Positions 8,983 through 16,943 of a stretch of DNA of 29,636 bases are shown here, piece after piece (position 1 is the stretch's first letter; each line of letters starts with the position of its first letter). The DNA lies in assembly GCA_900548695.1 (NCBI GenBank), contig URLC01000009.1, positions 1 to 29,636 on the forward strand, written 5' to 3'. Under the pieces are notes generated by a model. The model searched no databases. It was not told where the DNA came from and saw nothing but the letters and a program-made list of their open reading frames with translations. The position numbers were made by a program, and so were the translations under genes. Origin of the DNA: an uncultured Mycoplasmatota bacterium. Lineage in GTDB: Bacteria; Bacillota_I; Bacilli_A; RF39; UBA660.

Positions 8983-8989
8983 CTATAAT
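8961..8989 (+). promoter_or_regulatory. Methyltransferase promoter nested in the terminator
   Basis: An extended -10, TG-C-TATAAT (8981-8989), lies directly after the T tract. At a 17-base spacing the -35 is TTGTGA (8961-8966), which is the loop of the restriction gene terminator. The methyltransferase can thus be transcribed separately from the endonuclease. Confidence 0.7.
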
Positions 8990-9026
8990 ACAATATGTAA
9001 AATAAGATGCCTAAAATGGAAATGAG

Positions 9027-11003
9027 ATGAACTATATGAAAACAATTTCAATTAACAATAGAAGATACATAGGAAGTAAATCTAGAATGTTAAACTTTAT
9101 TGATGAAGTTATAAAGAAAGAGAACATAACTTTTTCTTCTTTTTTAGATTTATTTGCAGGGACAGGTAACGTTGGATATCATTTTAATAATCAACAAACA
9201 AAAATATATGTTAATGACATTTTAAAATCTAACTATCTATCATTTTTAGCATGGTTTGGTTGTGAAAAAATTGATAGAAAAAAAATAAAAAAATATATTG
9301 AAAAATATAATAGTATATCTGATATCAAAGAAAATTATTTTTCAAAAAATTTTAGTGAAACATATTTTAGTAAAGATAATTGTAAAAAAATAGGTTTTAT
9401 AAGAGAAGACATTGAAACAAATTATTTGCAAAGAAAAATAAATCAACGTGAAAAAGCAATATTAATTACATCATTAATTTATGCGATGGATAAAATTGCT
9501 AATACAGTTGGACATTATGATGCATATAGGAAAAACGGAAATTTAGAAAAGAAATTAGAATTATGTATGCTGGATTTAAAGTCAAATACAAATAATAAAA
9601 ATAATAAAGTTTTTAATGAAGATGCTAATGAATTAGTAAAAAATATTAAAGCAGACCTAGTATACATTGATCCTCCATATAATTCACGACAATATTCTGA
9701 TGCTTACCATTTATTAGAAAATGTTGCCATGTGGGAAAAGAAAAAAGTGCATGGTATTGCAAAAAAAATTAATGTAGATAATGTAAAAAGTAAATATTGC
9801 TCAGTATCTGCACCATTAGTTTTTAAAGATTTAATAGAAAACATTAATGCAAAATATATAATTGTTTCTTATAATAATATGGGTACAAAAGGAGCTGGAA
9901 GGTCACAAGCAAAAATTAGTGATGAAGATATACTAAATGATTTAGCCAAAAGAGGGAAAGTTACAGTATACGAAACGGATTTTAACCAATTTAATACAGG
10001 AAAAACTCACATTGATGGACATAAAGAACGACTATTTGTATGTAAAGTTGGAAAAACTAAGAATAAAAAAACAAAAGGAGTAGTTACTCAAATTGATAAA
10101 GTTAAGTCTCCTTTAAATTATACAGGAGGAAAATATAAAATAATAAATCAATTGCTCCCACTTTTTCCTAGAAAAATAGGAACATTTATAGATCTATTTT
10201 CTGGTGGAGCAAATGTTGGTGTAAATGCTAAAGCAGAAAAGATTATTTGTATTGATAAACAAGAAGAAATTATACGTATTATGAATGATTTGAAGAAATA
10301 TGATGAAGAATATATTGTTGATTCTCTGGAAAAAATAATTTCAAAATATAAATTAAGTAATTCATTATTAAATGGATATAAAGAATATGGTTGTACAAGT
10401 GACAAAGGATTAGGATCATACAATAAAGAACAATATTTAAAATTAAGAAATGATTATAATAATATTAAAAATAAATCAATAAAAAAAGATTTGATGCTTC
10501 TAACATTAATAATTTATTCCTTTAATAATCAAATTAGATTTAATTCTAGTAATGAATTCAATATGCCAATTGGCAAAAGAGATTTTAATAATTCTATAAG
10601 AAAAAATTTAAGACAATTTATGAAAAAAATTAAAGAGCAAAATATTGACTTTATATGCTCAGATTTTAGAAAATATTCTATTCCTTATAAAGAAGATACG
10701 TTTGTATATTGTGATCCACCATACTTTTTAGGTACAGCAAGTTATAACGAGAATGGAGGTTGGACTGAAAGAGATGAAATAGACTTGCTTGCTTATTTAA
10801 AAAGTTTAGATGCTAGCAATATAAAATTTGCTCTATCAAATGTCATTGAGCATAAAGGAAATAAAAATGTCATTTTAAATAAATGGATAAAAGAAAATAA
10901 TTATAATGTTCATATAATTCAATGTAATTATAATAATTCTAACTATCATAAACAAGAAGGAAATATTACTAAAACAATCGAGATTTTAGTTACTAATTAT
11001 TAA
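9027..11003 (+). CDS. Bifunctional D12-class adenine methyltransferase of the type IIS system
   Basis: This 658-residue protein has two Dam/D12-class N6-adenine methyltransferase domains in tandem. Domain 1 (about 10-335) has the AdoMet motif DLFAGTGNVGYHF and the catalytic DPPY at 215-218. Domain 2 (about 355-658) opens with LNYTGGKYKI, has DLFSGGANVG and DPPY at 563-566. The motif order (AdoMet site before DPPY) is that of alpha-class enzymes. An asymmetric site has a different sequence on each strand, so type IIS systems need two methylation specificities; here they are fused, as in M.FokI. It protects host DNA from the endonuclease encoded just upstream. The start is the ATG at 9027 with GGAAATGAG before it; a second ATG at 9036 is possible. 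It has its own promoter. Confidence 0.92.
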   Translation: MNYMKTISINNRRYIGSKSRMLNFIDEVIKKENITFSSFLDLFAGTGNVGYHFNNQQTKIYVNDILKSNYLSFLAWFGCEKIDRKKIKKYIEKYNSISDIKENYFSKNFSETYFSKDNCKKIGFIREDIETNYLQRKINQREKAILITSLIYAMDKIANTVGHYDAYRKNGNLEKKLELCMLDLKSNTNNKNNKVFNEDANELVKNIKADLVYIDPPYNSRQYSDAYHLLENVAMWEKKKVHGIAKKINVDNVKSKYCSVSAPLVFKDLIENINAKYIIVSYNNMGTKGAGRSQAKISDEDILNDLAKRGKVTVYETDFNQFNTGKTHIDGHKERLFVCKVGKTKNKKTKGVVTQIDKVKSPLNYTGGKYKIINQLLPLFPRKIGTFIDLFSGGANVGVNAKAEKIICIDKQEEIIRIMNDLKKYDEEYIVDSLEKIISKYKLSNSLLNGYKEYGCTSDKGLGSYNKEQYLKLRNDYNNIKNKSIKKDLMLLTLIIYSFNNQIRFNSSNEFNMPIGKRDFNNSIRKNLRQFMKKIKEQNIDFICSDFRKYSIPYKEDTFVYCDPPYFLGTASYNENGGWTERDEIDLLAYLKSLDASNIKFALSNVIEHKGNKNVILNKWIKENNYNVHIIQCNYNNSNYHKQEGNITKTIEILVTNY

Positions 11004-11049
11004 TTGAGTGGTATTCAAAAAAACTAAAAAATAATAATGTTTTGTATTA

Positions 11050-11078
11050 TTGAAAACAGTAAAAAAATTTATTATAAT
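11050..11078 (+). promoter_or_regulatory. Promoter of the OLD-like/membrane/KAP operon
   Basis: TTGAAA (11050-11055) and TATAAT (11073-11078) are 17 bases apart, close to consensus. Transcription would start near 11085, just before the leader hairpin at 11089. Confidence 0.8.
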
Positions 11079-11088
11079 ATATTTATAT

Positions 11089-11131
11089 AAGCGCTAGTAC
11101 AGGCTTTGTAGTTTTGTACTGCGCTTTTTTT
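11089..11131 (+). terminator. Leader terminator/attenuator hairpin before the OLD-like gene
   Basis: AAGCGC (11089-11094) pairs with GCGCTT (11121-11126) and, after a bulged T, AGTAC (11096-11100) pairs with GTACT (11116-11120). The loop is 15 bases, and the stem is followed at once by a seven-T tract. It sits between the predicted start of transcription and the ribosome site AGGAGG (11134-11139). Most transcripts should stop here, giving a tiny hairpin RNA of about 45 nt, unless something allows read-through. No leader ORF fits in the space. Confidence 0.75.
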
Positions 11132-11147
11132 GTAGGAGGTAGTAATA

Positions 11148-12317
11148 ATGTTAAGAATTTATATTGGTCCTAATGGCTATGGAAAAACACATAGGATAAT
11201 GGAAGAAATAAAAGATTTAGAAAAAAAAGATTATATATTATTAAGTTCGGAATTAGTATTTGCAGATGAAATGAAAGATACAGTAAATAGTTCTTTTGTT
11301 ATGGACTATATAATACAAGAACTTTTAAGTAATGATGAAGTTGAAAATGCAAAAAAAGCTTATGAAACTTTAGTTGATAAAAGTATAGAAGAAAATCAGC
11401 AAATGTATAATGATATCATGGATGAAGTATTAGCTTTAAATCAGCAGCAAAGAAAAAAAGATGTTATAGCGTCTACACCAACGAAGGAATATAAAAAAAC
11501 GGTAAAAATTAATGCAGATGATTTGAAAAATAGTATGGGAAGTGGACAAAAGTTACAGTTTTTATTAAAATTAATACAACACAGCAATAAAAAATACGTT
11601 TATTTAGATGAACCAGAAAATCATACTCATCCGTCAATGTTACATATTACTGCAAGGTTAATAAATGAATTAAGTGAAACAAAAGAAGTATGTGTAGCAA
11701 CACATTCTCCTGAATTACTAAATTTATTAAATATTGACTTTAAGAATATTTATATTTTTAATGATCCAGAATTTAGGGGACCACAAAAAATAGATTTTGA
11801 GAAAGCTGTTGTTATTCCTGCAACAATCAATTTAGAAAATATAAATCATAAATCTAGAAGTTATTATGATATAGAAACATTAAAAAATAATATACTTGAA
11901 TTGCATAAAAAAGAATTTTTTGAAACATTATTTTCTAAAAATGTTTATATTGTTGAAGGGATTAATGATGAGTTGTTTTTAAAAAAATTGTTATATAAAT
12001 ATGGAAAACAATATGAGCAGTATAGTATATTTCATTGTTATGGAAAACCTCATTATTTACCATTTATAAATATTTTTGAAAATTTAGGAATTAAAGTAAT
12101 TGTCTTATTTGACAAGGATCATGAAAGTGATATTCATATGGCAATTAATAATGCTATAAAAGACAGTAGGGTATATCACGAATTTAATATGATTATTGAG
12201 AGTGAATTAGGATATAAAGGTAATAAAAGCGATTCTACCAGTTGGATTGAGTTTTTAGATAATTATGATGAATATGAAAAATATAAATATTTAGTAGAAA
12301 TTGATTTTAATAATTAA
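11148..12317 (+). CDS. Compact OLD-like ABC ATPase with TOPRIM nuclease domain
   Basis: The protein has 389 residues. The ABC/SMC-type ATPase domain has Walker A GPNGYGKT (8-15), an ABC-type signature MGSGQK (about 129-134), Walker B YLDEPENHTH (Asp154, Glu155) and the H-loop CVATHSPEL. The C-terminal TOPRIM domain has VYIVEGINDE (Glu270) and VLFDKD (Asp322, Asp324), the metal-binding residues of OLD-family nucleases. It is much shorter than typical OLD or GajA proteins (about 550-700 residues), with little between the domains. Partner genes of OLD-type proteins vary: Gabija has a UvrD-like helicase, and PARIS splits ATPase and TOPRIM. Here the partners are a membrane protein and a KAP NTPase. 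The start has a strong AGGAGG. Likely an antiviral nuclease or sensor. Confidence 0.85.
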   Translation: MLRIYIGPNGYGKTHRIMEEIKDLEKKDYILLSSELVFADEMKDTVNSSFVMDYIIQELLSNDEVENAKKAYETLVDKSIEENQQMYNDIMDEVLALNQQQRKKDVIASTPTKEYKKTVKINADDLKNSMGSGQKLQFLLKLIQHSNKKYVYLDEPENHTHPSMLHITARLINELSETKEVCVATHSPELLNLLNIDFKNIYIFNDPEFRGPQKIDFEKAVVIPATINLENINHKSRSYYDIETLKNNILELHKKEFFETLFSKNVYIVEGINDELFLKKLLYKYGKQYEQYSIFHCYGKPHYLPFINIFENLGIKVIVLFDKDHESDIHMAINNAIKDSRVYHEFNMIIESELGYKGNKSDSTSWIEFLDNYDEYEKYKYLVEIDFNN

Positions 12318-12333
12318 AATTGAAGAAGATCAT

Positions 12334-12915
12334 ATGAAAGAGTCAAAAATTATCACCATCATATTATCTATTATATTAATTATTTTAATACCATTAGGAG
12401 TTTATTATTACTTTGTTTCTGAATTTATTTACAATATTTTAATTAGTATTATTACTGGAGTTATTGTTTCAATTATAACAGCACTGTGTCAGTATTTTGT
12501 TATCAAAGGAAAAATAAAAAATAATATTTTCAATTGCTATTTTGATATGTATAAAGCGATATATGTTTCGAAACATAAAAAAGTGTTATTTCATTATCCA
12601 GTATTAAATATTTATAAAAAGTTACTAGTAGTTTCTGATGAATTATCAAAAAATCTTTCTGAATATTCTAGTTTCTTACCTACTAAGAAAAATAAGTTAT
12701 ATAAAAAATTAAATCCAACTCTAAATCCTAACTTTGACAAATTTAATATAAAGAATCTTTCAAAATTAATTCTACCTTTAAATTCAAAAGAATTTAATGA
12801 ATTGATTATGCCGATGCAGAAAGAATTAAACAACATTTTAAAAAATATAAATACAGAAAAGTTTGAGAAAGAATTTACAGATTTTAAGAAATTATATATT
12901 ATGCTTAATAAATAA
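12334..12915 (+). CDS. Two-helix membrane protein between OLD-like and KAP genes
   Basis: The protein has 193 residues from the ATG at 12334, 16 bases after the OLD-like stop; a longer TTG-started version overlapping that stop is less likely. Residues about 5-27 and 32-55 form two hydrophobic helices separated by a short turn, followed by about 135 residues of soluble, lysine-rich, mostly helical sequence. I recognise no family. Many bacterial KAP NTPases carry transmembrane helices inside their ATPase domain; the KAP protein encoded next does not. This protein could supply the membrane anchor or pore in trans, but that is inference. Confidence 0.7.
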   Translation: MKESKIITIILSIILIILIPLGVYYYFVSEFIYNILISIITGVIVSIITALCQYFVIKGKIKNNIFNCYFDMYKAIYVSKHKKVLFHYPVLNIYKKLLVVSDELSKNLSEYSSFLPTKKNKLYKKLNPTLNPNFDKFNIKNLSKLILPLNSKEFNELIMPMQKELNNILKNINTEKFEKEFTDFKKLYIMLNK

Positions 12916-12936
12916 TATTGAAGAAAGGAGTACTTA

Positions 12937-14244
12937 ATGAAAAGATATGAATTGATACCAGATGATGATAATATCGAAGCGACTATCAATGAAGATTTGT
13001 TAGGAAGAAATAAAAAACTAATTAATCTGATGAAATTATTAAATAATATAAATGAGAATTTTCTTATGTCAATAGACGGTGAGTGGGGAACAGGAAAGAC
13101 TTTTTTTGTAAAGCAATTAAAATATATTTGTGAAAATGCAGAAAATATCGAATATATAAAAAATCATAAAGATTATGAAAAAATACTACAGTTTTCTAAT
13201 AAGTATTTACCTATTTATTATAATGCCTGGGAAAATGATAATCATGGAGACCCGCTAGAGTCTATTATTTACAATATTCTAGATCAATACCCTCAATATA
13301 GGAAAGAAATAGAAAATCCAGAGGGGATGTTTTCAAGTGTCAAAACTATTTTATTAAATATAATAGATAAAGGAAGTTTTGGAATAATTTCTAAGGAATG
13401 TTTTGAACAATTAAATTCATTTGAAGAGCTATCAAAAAATATACTTACTGTAGAAGAAATAATTGGTGCAGTAAATGAATTGTTTAATAGAATATTAAAT
13501 GATGATAGCAGATTACTTTTGATTATAGATGAACTAGATAGATGTAGACCTGATTATGCAGTAAAAATGTTAGAAACATTAAAACATTTTTATAATAATC
13601 AAAAATTAACTATTGTTGTTGTGACAAATAATAAGCAGTTAAGTTATACTATAAGAAAATATTATGGTAATGAATTTGATGGATATGGATATTTAAATAA
13701 AATTTATGATACAGTTATTACTCTTGAAACAGAAAATCTTGATAATTATTTAAAGAGACATTGCCAAATTATAAATTCAACATATTTACCAGAAAATATG
13801 TCAGCATTATTATTTAATCTTTTACATTTTTCTTATAGAGAGTGTAATAAATATATGTCTATGTACAGAATCGTTGAACCATATACTAATTATCAAAATG
13901 ACTTTAATCGAAATAGATATATATTTGAAGCGGATATGCTACTGCCAATTGCATTAGCACTGAAAATAAAAAACATTGAGGAATATAATCGATTTATCAA
14001 TGGTGAAAGTGAAGCATTTATAAAAGAACTATTGAGTTCAATACCATATATTGACTACGATAATGTATATGAAAATTGGTTTAAGGAAATATTAAGAGTA
14101 CAAGAAGATGAAACTTTAGAAGAAGTTTTCATAAGGCGATATAAAGATTTATTTACTAGAAGGCCAAAATATGATGATTTTCCATATTTAGAGGCAATAT
14201 CAATGTTGGGTAATTCAATAAATTTCTTTGAAGAACAAGAATAG
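12937..14244 (+). CDS. KAP-family P-loop NTPase
   Basis: This 435-residue NTPase has Walker A GEWGTGKT (48-55), the family-typical YYNAWENDNHGDPLESI stretch (about 90-107), Walker B LLIIDELDRCRPDYAVKMLE (from about 194) and VVVTNNKQLSYTIRKYYG as the sensor region. These are hallmarks of KAP NTPases, named after Kidins220/ARMS and PifA, the latter a phage-exclusion protein of plasmid F. No transmembrane segment is inserted between Walker A and B. It starts at ATG 12937 with AAAGGAG before it and a 21-base gap to the membrane protein gene, so the three genes form one operon. A role in membrane-linked abortive defence is plausible but unproven. Confidence 0.88.
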   Translation: MKRYELIPDDDNIEATINEDLLGRNKKLINLMKLLNNINENFLMSIDGEWGTGKTFFVKQLKYICENAENIEYIKNHKDYEKILQFSNKYLPIYYNAWENDNHGDPLESIIYNILDQYPQYRKEIENPEGMFSSVKTILLNIIDKGSFGIISKECFEQLNSFEELSKNILTVEEIIGAVNELFNRILNDDSRLLLIIDELDRCRPDYAVKMLETLKHFYNNQKLTIVVVTNNKQLSYTIRKYYGNEFDGYGYLNKIYDTVITLETENLDNYLKRHCQIINSTYLPENMSALLFNLLHFSYRECNKYMSMYRIVEPYTNYQNDFNRNRYIFEADMLLPIALALKIKNIEEYNRFINGESEAFIKELLSSIPYIDYDNVYENWFKEILRVQEDETLEEVFIRRYKDLFTRRPKYDDFPYLEAISMLGNSINFFEEQE

Positions 14245-14357
14245 ATTATTTAAACATACTTGAAATCTTCTTCAAATAGAGCTAACATACACTACAAGGA
14301 ATCGATTTTTATCTAACTATTTTAAAAGATGACTCTCATCGCCCCATATAAAAATAT

Positions 14358-14386
14358 AAATCGATTCAGAAATGAGTCGATTTTTT
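14358..14386 (+). terminator. Terminator at right edge of island
   Basis: A 10-bp stem (14358-14367 with 14374-14383, one wobble), loop AGAAAT, then a T tract to 14386. It ends the KAP operon about 115 bases after its stop codon. The stem is the same as that of the terminator at 86-113, including a shared 15-base run ATGAGTCGATTTTTT. Confidence 0.75.
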
Positions 14387-14539
14387 AATTATTATTTCAA
14401 TATTATAGATGATAATATAGTAGATTTAACCACTTTTCAATTTAGCCCAGAAATACATTATAGAGATTATAAAATAATAAAAAGAAAAGTCATGTTAATA
14501 AAAGATACAAATAATAAATATCAAAGAAGAAAAAAGTAA
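14387..14539 (+). pseudogene. 3' fragment of a YunG-like gene
   Basis: The frame ending at TAA 14537-14539 encodes YYFNIIDDNIVDLTTFQF and then about 30 charged residues. This resembles the C-terminal half of YunG-type proteins, where a HYFN segment precedes a VDLTxxQF motif; the N-terminal half with its GQC-type motif is missing. Upstream the frame runs into the terminator hairpin, with a chance ATG at 14372 and no ribosome site. It is best read as a chromosomal gene truncated at the island edge, although ordinary decay is possible. Confidence 0.5.
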
Positions 14540-14564
14540 CACAAAATTAAAATAGGAGAGTATT

Positions 14565-15212
14565 ATGCCAAGTCACAAAATACATTTAGCCATTGCTAAA
14601 AAGGTTAATGAAAAATTAAATAAAGATTTAGATTCACTTATGATAGGGAGTGTGTTACCAGATTTAACTATCTCTAGAAATCATGACATATCTCATTATC
14701 AAGAACAAGGTACTTATGATAGTGAATTAGCAAATCCAGATAAGTTTATAGAAGACTATAAAAATCAATTGGATAACCCAGTAATGATAGGATACCTTAT
14801 ACATCTTTTAACTGATAGATTTTATAATGATTATTTTTTCAAGAATCATTGTCTATTAGATGAAAAAGGAATACCTCATTCTGTAAAGCTAAAGAATGGT
14901 AAAATTTCTGAAAACATAAAAAAATATAAGCAAAGCGACTTCAAGAAATATGATAAATGGTTATTAAAACATAAATACATTACAAAATTTGAAAGTTATA
15001 ACTGTCTAAATAGTGTTTCAAATTTAAAAATAGCGAACTTTGATAAAAACTTCTTGCAAAAATATATTAAAAAAATAAATCTAGAAAGTGATAGTCCTAA
15101 TAAATATAGAATAAATAGTTTTTTGTTCTATAAAGTTCTAAATAAAAGAGAACTAGATAAGATGCTTGAAAATTGTATAGAATATATTGAAGATTATTTA
15201 AAAAATATATAA
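14565..15212 (+). CDS. Zinc-dependent phospholipase C-like hydrolase
   Basis: This 215-residue protein begins MPSHKIHLAIAKKV with GSVLPDLT soon after and HDISHY (about 45-50), then a GYLIHLLTDRFYNDYFF stretch (about 80-96). Histidine and aspartate residues in this order are typical of the Zn-dependent phospholipase C/HD-like family, in which they hold metal ions. No signal peptide is visible, so it is probably cytoplasmic, and the substrate is not certain. The ribosome site is AGGAGAG just upstream of the ATG. It stands alone, about 180 bases right of the defence island, and is probably the first intact chromosomal gene. Confidence 0.75.
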   Translation: MPSHKIHLAIAKKVNEKLNKDLDSLMIGSVLPDLTISRNHDISHYQEQGTYDSELANPDKFIEDYKNQLDNPVMIGYLIHLLTDRFYNDYFFKNHCLLDEKGIPHSVKLKNGKISENIKKYKQSDFKKYDKWLLKHKYITKFESYNCLNSVSNLKIANFDKNFLQKYIKKINLESDSPNKYRINSFLFYKVLNKRELDKMLENCIEYIEDYLKNI

Positions 15213-15315
15213 GCTAGATTTCATCCACTCCTTTTTATCCCACTCAAAAATAGAATTAAACCAGTATAAATAAAAGTTTTTTTATATCTCAATATATTAT
15301 AGTGGAGGCAAAAAA

Positions 15316-15472
15316 ATGAATAATGATACATTAAAACTAAATGTTTCTAAAATATTTACCTTAGCAGATAATATTAAATTCAATATTAATATGGACTTAA
15401 CCCTATCAGTAATAAAAAAGTACAATTACTAGTGCAGTCTATGATACTACATTATTAACAGAAATATTTTAA
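15316..15472 (+). pseudogene. Small ORF with a probable frameshift in a six-A run
   Basis: A strong GTGGAGG site precedes ATG 15316 (38 codons, stop 15430-15432). If one A is dropped from the run before 15420, the frame continues with TITSAVYDTTLLTEIF and stops at 15470-15472, giving about 51 residues that read smoothly. It may be a frameshifted small gene, a slippage-controlled gene or a sequencing error. No family is recognised. The rest of the 15213-15587 gap is A/T-rich with no other gene. Confidence 0.35.
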
Positions 15473-15587
15473 AAATATATAGTTATATGAGAAACCAAAA
15501 TTAAAAGAATTATTGAAGTTTATAAATATTCAATCAAAAGTTATGAATATTTTTATATTAATGATATAATAATTTTAGGTGATGCAT

Positions 15588-16004
15588 ATGAAAATGAATG
15601 TTAGTATTGTATATAACAAACAAGAAGATAAAATACTGATGTGTTTACGAAAAAAAGATCCATATAAGGGACTTTTCAATTTAGTAGGTGGAAAAGTAGA
15701 ACCAGGAGAAAATAGTCTTGATAGTGCATATAGAGAATTAGAAGAAGAAACTGGGATTAAAAGAGAAGATATTGTTTTAACTAATTTAATGAACATTGAA
15801 TATAAAATGAGTGATTTACAGTTACAAGTATATGTTGGTAAATTAAATAAACAAATAGAAGTAGTAGAAGAAGTAAACAAACTATATTGGATTGATATTA
15901 ATGAAAACTTCTTTGATATGACAAAATATGCTGGAGAAGGTAATATTGGTCACATGTTAGAACAAGTAAAATTATACAAAGATATGTTATTAAAAAATGA
16001 TTAA
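15588..16004 (+). CDS. Nudix hydrolase (MutT-like)
   Basis: This Nudix hydrolase has 138 residues if it starts at the ATG at 15588, which has AGGTG at a proper distance; GTG 15579 and ATG 15582 upstream overlap that site. The Nudix box is complete: GGKVEPGE, then seven residues, then RELEEETGI (about residues 35-57), with the glutamates that bind Mg. These enzymes hydrolyse nucleoside diphosphates linked to another group. The N-terminal strand with LMCLRKKDPYKGLFNLVGG fits the MutT/8-oxo-dGTPase-like branch, but the substrate cannot be told. It is followed by a metallophosphoesterase gene 60 bases downstream. Confidence 0.88.
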   Translation: MKMNVSIVYNKQEDKILMCLRKKDPYKGLFNLVGGKVEPGENSLDSAYRELEEETGIKREDIVLTNLMNIEYKMSDLQLQVYVGKLNKQIEVVEEVNKLYWIDINENFFDMTKYAGEGNIGHMLEQVKLYKDMLLKND

Positions 16005-16063
16005 TGTTATAAATTATGTCAATATACAAACAAATATGAGATAATAAGGCAGGTGTTAATAAT

Positions 16064-16903
16064 TTGACTCAAGCTTCAATAAGGTTTACAGACTTAGTAA
16101 AAAGAGGATGTAGCATCGAGGACATTTTAAGAATTGATGGAAAAATAGCAGAAGAACATATTATCAAGTTTTTGTCAGATAATTTTCAAGACCCTGATGT
16201 AAAGAAATTTCTTACCGCTTATTATGACCAATATAAAGTGGACAGTGATAAAGTAATGATAATTTCTGATACTCATTTAGGTGGTATTTATGGTAATTAT
16301 GATTTAGTATATTGGGTATATGACTTTGCATTAAAAAATGGAATAAAATATATTCTTCATGCAGGTGATATAATTGAAGGATATGTAAACCGTAGTATAG
16401 AAAGTCCTATTGCCTATGAACAAGTAAAAGAATTACAAGAAAAATATCCAAAAACAGATGAAATCAAAACATATTATATTCTAGGAAATCATGATTATAT
16501 GAATAAAGTATCTAACAAGAAAAAAGAGATTTATGCTCCACATCTAGTAAAAGATACAGCTTATAATATACGTGGTTTAGAATATGCTGGAGTATTAAAA
16601 ACATATATAAATTTTTATGATGAACATCGCATAATGTTATACCATTCTGATCAGTATGGATTAAGGTATCCTAATTTAGAACATGATTTAGTCTTAAAAG
16701 GCCACGGTCATGGATACTGTATTGACGAGAAAAATAATATAGTTCATTTACCCAGCTTATGTAAAAATACACATAATAAAAATATTAATTCAGGTTTTAT
16801 CGTATTATCATTATTAGATAACAGTTATGAAATTGATGAATATAGATTTAATAATGGCAATTTTCATAAAGAAGACACTAAAAAACTAGTTTATAAAAAA
16901 TAA
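16064..16903 (+). CDS. Calcineurin-like metallophosphoesterase
   Basis: The protein has 279 residues from a TTG start with AGGTG nine bases upstream. An N-terminal helical part (about 1-60) precedes the metallophosphoesterase domain, with the metal-binding motifs in order: DTHLGG, HAGDIIEG, LGNHDY, YHSDQYG and GHGHG. The family hydrolyses phosphoesters using two metal ions, on nucleotides, nucleic acids or phosphoproteins; the substrate here is unknown. The short N-terminal segment MTQASIRFTDLVKRG is unlike a signal peptide, so it acts in the cytoplasm. It lies upstream of the SAM riboswitch and metK but in a separate unit. Confidence 0.85.
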   Translation: MTQASIRFTDLVKRGCSIEDILRIDGKIAEEHIIKFLSDNFQDPDVKKFLTAYYDQYKVDSDKVMIISDTHLGGIYGNYDLVYWVYDFALKNGIKYILHAGDIIEGYVNRSIESPIAYEQVKELQEKYPKTDEIKTYYILGNHDYMNKVSNKKKEIYAPHLVKDTAYNIRGLEYAGVLKTYINFYDEHRIMLYHSDQYGLRYPNLEHDLVLKGHGHGYCIDEKNNIVHLPSLCKNTHNKNINSGFIVLSLLDNSYEIDEYRFNNGNFHKEDTKKLVYKK

Positions 16904-16943
16904 ACTAAATATATTATGTTACATTATACGATAAATATGAAAA

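Larger units (their letters stand above)
118..14386. mobile_element. Putative integrated defence island carried by a large serine recombinase
   Basis: This is an inferred unit. It has a large serine recombinase near the left edge and three unrelated anti-phage type modules in the same orientation (STAND NTPase, type IIS restriction-modification, OLD-like/membrane/KAP operon). Hairpins with identical stems lie at both edges, and a gene fragment lies just outside the right edge. The true ends are not proven: no long identical direct repeat is visible, which fits serine integrases, whose shared core can be only a few bases. The element could extend left beyond the window. Confidence 0.5.
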
